DNA from: a virus
Direction: 5' to 3' (one strand)
IMG/VR virus record: IMGVR_UViG_3300025652_000421
Span: 1-27,293 of that record
Length of the DNA: 27,293 nucleotides
This document shows, piece by piece, positions 24,093 to 27,293 of this stretch. Position 1 is the stretch's first letter; the number at the start of each line of letters is the position of its first letter. A program made the position numbers and the translations under genes. Below the pieces are notes generated by a model. That model was given only the letters and a program-made list of their open reading frames with translations. It made no database searches and had not been told where the DNA came from.

Positions 24093-24571
24093 ACAATCTC
24101 CATAATTTGTTTAGCGACGGCTCCAATATTACGGAAGCCGGGATCCATTATAGCATGGTTTTCTCCTTCAAGCAACAAGGAAAGTTCATCTTTGTATTTT
24201 TGACCTTGAAAGGTTTTTCCCGAAAAGACCATAAAGAAAGGCTCTTCCACGGTATTGTACTTCTCACGGACTGCCCGCTTCAACGCAGGGGAAAGAAACT
24301 TATAAGCGCGTTCGTGCGCATTGCCCCCGTTATTACCTGTCTTTTTTTCCACATACAGGCGCCCCTCTGTGAGGGTGTTGATAATAAGCGTATCAAGTAC
24401 GATGCCGCGGCCTTCACTGTATACTTGCAGCTTGGGCGGCTTGTGAATAACCGTATAATACGATGGCAATGCAGTCGCGATTAGGGTTGCAAAGTCTTCT
24501 TCCCCCGCATCTCCTACGATGCGTGCCCCCATTTGCCAATTGTCTCTTTGTGATAGCGCTGTCGCACCCAT
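24089..24571 (-). CDS. EcoRI/MunI-like type II restriction endonuclease
   Basis: A 160-residue, compact nuclease. D60, E75 and K77 fit the PD-(D/E)xK site, with the D-to-E spacing of 15 and E-x-K as I recall for MunI (D83, E98, K100). Just downstream, GNAHER (83-88) matches the EcoRI GNAIER recognition segment, where Glu and Arg contact the AATT-centred site. EcoRI cuts GAATTC and MunI CAATTG. It is shorter than both, and the C-terminus may be reduced. The overlapping methyltransferase gene supports a restriction-modification role. It might degrade host DNA during infection, as chloroviruses do. The fold and motif are well supported; the exact site is not known. Confidence 0.7.
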   Translation of the reverse strand: MGATALSQRDNWQMGARIVGDAGEEDFATLIATALPSYYTVIHKPPKLQVYSEGRGIVLDTLIINTLTEGRLYVEKKTGNNGGNAHERAYKFLSPALKRAVREKYNTVEEPFFMVFSGKTFQGQKYKDELSLLLEGENHAIMDPGFRNIGAVAKQIMEIV

Positions 24572-24591
24572 TTTGCCTCCTCATTAAAATA

Positions 24592-24623
24592 GCGGCAGAC
24601 TTTTAACCGGTCTGCCAGCGGCT
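24592..24623 (-). terminator. Intergenic hairpin, copy 2 of a three-member family
   Basis: Arms GGCAGAC (24594-24600) and GTCTGCC (24610-24616) form the stem, with GC pairs extending it past a bulged A; the minus strand then reads GCTATTTTAA. It separates the Thr-rich membrane gene from the restriction endonuclease gene and is 29/32 identical to copy 1. Confidence 0.68.
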
Positions 24624-24630
24624 GTTTTTA

Positions 24631-24909
24631 CTACTCTGTTGTAGTTGTGGTGGTGTCAGTTGTTCCACCATCAGTGGTAGTTTCGGTGGTTGTTCCACCA
24701 TCCGTACCAGTTGTTGTGCCACTCGTTGTGGCAGAGACTTCTACAGTCTCACTAGCGGTTGTTTCAGTTGTTTCAGTGTTGGTGTTTGTCGACACCGCTC
24801 CCGGATCAACCGAACATGTCCCGTATGCTGTTGCGACCAGAAGGACGCCTCCGGCCACACTTACTTGGACCTTCCATTTGGCCCATAGGGACTTTAGTGA
24901 TTCTAACAT
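24631..24909 (-). CDS. Thr-rich single-pass membrane mini-protein
   Basis: This 92-residue protein has a short amphipathic N-terminus (MLESLKSLWAKWKVQ), a hydrophobic segment at 15-31 (VQVSVAGGVLLVATAYG) ending at a Cys, and then about 55 residues of Thr, Ser, Glu and Gly with repeats such as TTTETTTDGGTT. The tail would lie outside the inner membrane. The lipobox is poor (YGTC), so a lipoprotein is doubtful. Composition resembles a mucin-like stalk. It stands alone between two related hairpins. AAGGAG precedes the ATG. Function unknown; an envelope or superinfection-exclusion role is a guess. Confidence 0.6.
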   Translation of the reverse strand: MLESLKSLWAKWKVQVSVAGGVLLVATAYGTCSVDPGAVSTNTNTETTETTASETVEVSATTSGTTTGTDGGTTTETTTDGGTTDTTTTTTE

Positions 24910-24936
24910 TATTTTCTCCTTTATGTTAAAAAATAG

Positions 24937-24965
24937 GGCAGAGTATTTGCGGCACCCGCTCTGCC
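24937..24965 (-). terminator. Rho-independent terminator, copy 3 of the hairpin family
   Basis: Arms GGCAGAG (24937-24943) and CTCTGCC (24959-24965) form the outer stem, and an inner GCGG/CCGC stem strengthens it. On the minus strand it runs into TATTTTTT, a good terminator tail. It follows the SSB gene and, like copies 1 and 2, has CGC/CGG bases beside the arm (CCGCTGGCAGA). Confidence 0.8.
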
Positions 24966-24990
24966 AGCGGTGTTTCTCAAACTATATGGT

Positions 24991-25758
24991 TCACTTTCCG
25001 TTCATCAGTTCGTTAAAGGCTTTATCTACATCACTCGTTGGCTTGTTATACGAAGTAGTCTCACTAGAGCGGGCTTCTGCGGACTTATTGCCGCACAATT
25101 GCTCATCAAGAATACTATCAATCTGCTCTGAGGTGTGACGCTCAAAGAGAGAAGCAAAATCTGGCATGCGATCGAGGAGGGCAGGGATCGCTTCTGTATC
25201 TGCCAGAAGAGGGGAAGTATTACGCCTCATCTTCATATTAGTTTGAGGATATGCGCCCGGGGTGGTGGGCTTGGTATATGTTAGTGTGATATCCGTGCCT
25301 TCGTTGGCATCCGTGACATCACCGTATTCTGGATCAAGAATGTAACCAAGAAGAAGTTCATATGCCTTCTTTCCATATCCATACACCTTGATTCCTTCTT
25401 CTTCTCGGCCGCGGAGGACCACTGGTGAGAAGTAACGAGCACGTACGAACAGAGACTTAGCGAGCTTCTTGCTCTCTTCATCGTTGTTATCCACACCTTC
25501 TCGCCATACAGAGGAGGCAAATTCACAAATTGGGCATGACTCTCCGTAGTTACGCTTAGGGCAAAGAATACCGCCCCGATGTTCTCCAACATTGTAGTGG
25601 AAATACATCTCCTTTAGGGGATCACCATCTGATGTCGGTACAATCCGAATATCTTGGTCACCTTCGTCGGGCTTAAACCAGACTGAGTCCCTGTTATCGC
25701 CACCTTCACCGCGTAGTGAAGCCAACTTCTTTCTCATTAGTTCCATATTAATAGACAT
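24991..25758 (-). CDS. gp32-like single-stranded DNA-binding protein
   Basis: A 255-residue protein started at ATG 25758 because AAGGAG lies 8 bases upstream; the longer frame to 25809 lacks one. The N-terminal helix (MELMRKKLASLRGE) resembles the gp32 self-interaction region. The core has the zinc knuckle CPKRNYGESCPIC (C66, C75, C78, with a nearby His such as H60) as in T4 gp32, followed by strands with aromatic residues (RARYFSPVV). The C-terminus is acidic and ends in DVDKAFNELMNGK, suited to binding partner proteins. It coats ssDNA for the polymerase, helicase and RecA/UvsX encoded nearby. Confidence 0.82.
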   Translation of the reverse strand: MSINMELMRKKLASLRGEGGDNRDSVWFKPDEGDQDIRIVPTSDGDPLKEMYFHYNVGEHRGGILCPKRNYGESCPICEFASSVWREGVDNNDEESKKLAKSLFVRARYFSPVVLRGREEEGIKVYGYGKKAYELLLGYILDPEYGDVTDANEGTDITLTYTKPTTPGAYPQTNMKMRRNTSPLLADTEAIPALLDRMPDFASLFERHTSEQIDSILDEQLCGNKSAEARSSETTSYNKPTSDVDKAFNELMNGK

Positions 25759-25811
25759 TACTTTTTCTCCTTGTTGTTTTGTTAAAGTATACTGAGCTTT
25801 CCTCAGCATCT

Positions 25812-25840
25812 AATGTATTACTCTTGATCGAACTTGTCAA
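25812..25840 (-). promoter_or_regulatory. Likely promoter for the SSB gene
   Basis: On the minus strand a consensus -35 TTGACA (25840-25835) is followed after 17 bases by TACATT (25817-25812), a weak -10. The -35 lies in the last codons of the preceding gene. CTCTTGA (25821-25827) and TCAAGAG (25837-25843) form an inverted repeat around it. A second -10-like TATACT lies further downstream, near 25790. Confidence 0.5.
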
Positions 25841-26681
25841 GAGTTTTTTGTTGTTGTATTGCGTTAGTGTGGGCAACGCAGAACCCAAAATCTGGTAAAT
25901 TTGTTTCGTAAATCGCGTAAGAAATTTTACGATAGGCATTCCTGGGTTTTGTTTTTAGGATGTCTACCAAACGCTTATGCAACCCTGTCTCACTCTCCAA
26001 CCGCTTTTCGTTTATACACATATAATAACATAATTCGCGCTCGGTGTCAAGGTCAAATAGCCACTTTTCTTCAAGTCTTTTCATGTCCAAAAGGGACACT
26101 GCTCTTATCTTGTTGATATTGCTTGGCTTTGACACATTTCCAATGTGCGGCTCGGTATGTGCAAAATAATTTAAGTAATGCACACAAGAATAGACGGTCT
26201 CATTAAGAATGCTGTAGTACTCTTTTAGATTGATCTCGCTGTGGACTCTCTCAATATTCTCGTTGGAAAAAATAGTTAGGTTTTTAAAAAGGCCTGATCG
26301 TGCATATTCCTGTAGCACTCCGAAAGTCGTGTTCTCCACTAATCTTGGTACGCCTGTGAGCAGTTCGATATCCGGCTTGATATAGAAAACATCCAGTTGT
26401 TTCTCTCTGATCTGCTCTAATACCCCAAGTGTATAAATTGAACTCAGTGAGGAGCCCACTACAAAAACCTGCACGTGGTCTTTTAGATTCTTTAAAAACT
26501 TTTTAACTCGGGGGGCGTTCTTTTCGTACTCTTCAGGGGTATCGTACGTATTTAACTTAAACTGCGTCTTTGAGTTCTTCTCGACCTTGCTGTTCATGGT
26601 ATATACCTCGTATTGCGGCAGATCTGCAAACTTACTTGCGATTGCAGACGCAGCATTGCCAATTCCGATCACAGAAATCAT
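25818..26681 (-). CDS. Tubulin/FtsZ-like protein (divergent), unknown function
   Basis: This 287-residue protein begins with MISVIGIGNAASAIASKF, a strand and glycine loop like the first nucleotide-binding loop of FtsZ/tubulin. VFVVGSSLSSIYT (72-84) sits where FtsZ has its GGGTGTG T4 loop, followed by a helix, the strand LDVFYIKPDIE, the segment TFGVLQEYARSG, FSNENIE at the place of the FtsZ NDR region, and a long helix YYSILNETVYSCVHYLNYF like H7. The T4 loop is degenerate, so GTP binding may be altered. It overlaps the polymerase A gene by 4 bases. Phage tubulins centre or move DNA in some large phages, but the role here is open. A simple Rossmann-fold protein is the alternative. Confidence 0.5.
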   Translation of the reverse strand: MISVIGIGNAASAIASKFADLPQYEVYTMNSKVEKNSKTQFKLNTYDTPEEYEKNAPRVKKFLKNLKDHVQVFVVGSSLSSIYTLGVLEQIREKQLDVFYIKPDIELLTGVPRLVENTTFGVLQEYARSGLFKNLTIFSNENIERVHSEINLKEYYSILNETVYSCVHYLNYFAHTEPHIGNVSKPSNINKIRAVSLLDMKRLEEKWLFDLDTERELCYYMCINEKRLESETGLHKRLVDILKTKPRNAYRKISYAIYETNLPDFGFCVAHTNAIQQQKTLDKFDQE

Positions 26682-27293
26682 AGGTTTAGGTCTCCCAAAT
26701 CAAAATAGTTTTGGCCGGCCTTAAGATTGACCATGAATGAGTCCAATTTGTTATTTGAAAAGACTTCTTTAATTGCCGGCAAAAGAGGGCGGTCCTCATT
26801 AGCCAAGTCAATTACCAGTTCATCATGTACAATATGTGAAATGTGACTTTTCGTGTTTTCTAGCATTTTGTTGATCTCAATTGCCCGGTCGATAACCAGA
26901 TCCGAAGTTGTGCTTTGGATAAGGTAATTGAATGCCTTTCTTTGTTCCACTTTAATGCGCCTTCCGAAGATGGTCTTAATATAGCCATCTTTGTAATGTT
27001 TGTCAAGAATCAAATTGCGATTATATAGATCGCTTTCAATAATCGTAGAATCAGGATTGTACAACCACCCGAAAAACAAAGTCTTTGCTTCTTCGCGCGT
27101 AGGATTGCGTATGTCATTTGATTTGTTAAACACGTTTTCAATGTTCCATTGGTGAATGTCTTCCTGCGGTTGCGGTTCGCCGAGAAGAGACAGCACCGTC
27201 CTTACCTCCGCTCCGTTATAGTCCAATGAAATAAACCAATCGTTTTTAGGCTTTACAACCTTTCTAAAATCCTTTTTCATCGTTAAGACGGGG
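26678..27293 (-). CDS. polA: DNA polymerase I (family A), C-terminal part, cut by window edge
   Basis: The frame is open to the right edge; the first four codons before the ATG at 27280 have no stop, so the start lies outside. About 204 residues of the palm/fingers are visible. Motif A is DYNGAEVR (D20 and E25 counted from that Met), motif B is REEAKTLFFGWLY with R62, K66, F70 and Y74, and motif C is HDE in HIVHDELV. These match the catalytic residues of E. coli Pol I (D705, E710, R754, K758, F762, Y766, D882). Phe at the 762 position is a type seen in many virulent phages. It would be the main phage replicase unless DnaE takes that role. The preceding exonuclease domain cannot be judged. Confidence 0.9.
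   Translation of the reverse strand, partial: PVLTMKKDFRKVVKPKNDWFISLDYNGAEVRTVLSLLGEPQPQEDIHQWNIENVFNKSNDIRNPTREEAKTLFFGWLYNPDSTIIESDLYNRNLILDKHYKDGYIKTIFGRRIKVEQRKAFNYLIQSTTSDLVIDRAIEINKMLENTKSHISHIVHDELVIDLANEDRPLLPAIKEVFSNNKLDSFMVNLKAGQNYFDLGDLNL

Noticed and set aside
25821-25850. Plus-strand hairpin followed by six T residues, terminator-like
   Set aside because: No plus-strand gene exists to terminate here. The same repeat contains the TTGACA of a minus-strand promoter, so I treat it as part of that site; the T-run is coding sequence (Lys codons) of the upstream gene.
1-27293. CRISPR arrays, tRNA genes, insertion sequences, integrase or attachment sites
   Set aside because: No direct-repeat arrays, cloverleaf-like stretches, transposase motifs or integrase motifs were seen, and gaps between genes are too short to hold most of them.

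Overview
This window looks like part of a large tailed-phage genome (class Caudoviricetes), probably virulent and possibly from a marine or otherwise aquatic environment. Every gene I can support lies on the minus strand. They are tightly packed, often with 4-base ATGA stop/start overlaps, and there is no gene-free gap above about 100 bases. The content is the replication and nucleotide-metabolism core of such a phage: a family A DNA polymerase (cut by the right edge), a gp32-like single-strand binding protein, RecA/UvsX, a 5'-3' exonuclease, a DnaB-type helicase, a B12-dependent ribonucleotide reductase, a full-length family C (DnaE) polymerase, dUTPase and a GMP reductase-like enzyme. I saw no portal, terminase or tail genes and no tRNAs.

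Layout in transcription order (right to left). 27293-25818: polymerase A C-terminus and a protein with tubulin/FtsZ-like features. 25758-22213: gp32-like SSB, a Thr-rich membrane mini-protein, an EcoRI/MunI-like restriction endonuclease overlapping a D12-class adenine methyltransferase, and a ParB-like protein; three related hairpins sit in this block. 22150-16324: RecA, exonuclease, helicase, class II ribonucleotide reductase, GroES-like protein. 16295-13531: envelope block of endolysin, metzincin protease and a secreted protein with a MYXO-CTERM-like C-terminal anchor. 13534-11473: a Rossmann-like protein, a nucleotidyltransferase-like protein and a small membrane protein. 11501-6357: DnaE, ClpP-like protease, J-domain protein and a small helical protein. 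6367-2321: dUTPase, a PD-(D/E)XK nuclease candidate beside a second adenine methyltransferase, zinc protein, thioredoxin, GMP reductase-like enzyme and small regulators. 2256-1: acidic Asp/Met-repeat protein, terminator, membrane protein, a second ClpP-like protein lacking the triad Asp, and a truncated unknown.

The genes suggest a programme of host-DNA attack with self-protection (two nuclease/methyltransferase pairs), salvage and reduction of nucleotides (GMP reductase-like, dUTPase, class II RNR, thioredoxin), replication with two polymerase families, protein folding and proteolysis (GroES-like, J-domain, two ClpP-like), and envelope modification and lysis. Consensus sigma-70 promoters before several operons imply use of host RNA polymerase. 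The DTG-rich, Cys-plus-TM-plus-Arg tail of the secreted protein resembles surface proteins of Myxococcota and relatives, which gives a tentative host hint. All function calls rest on motifs read by eye; no database search was run.
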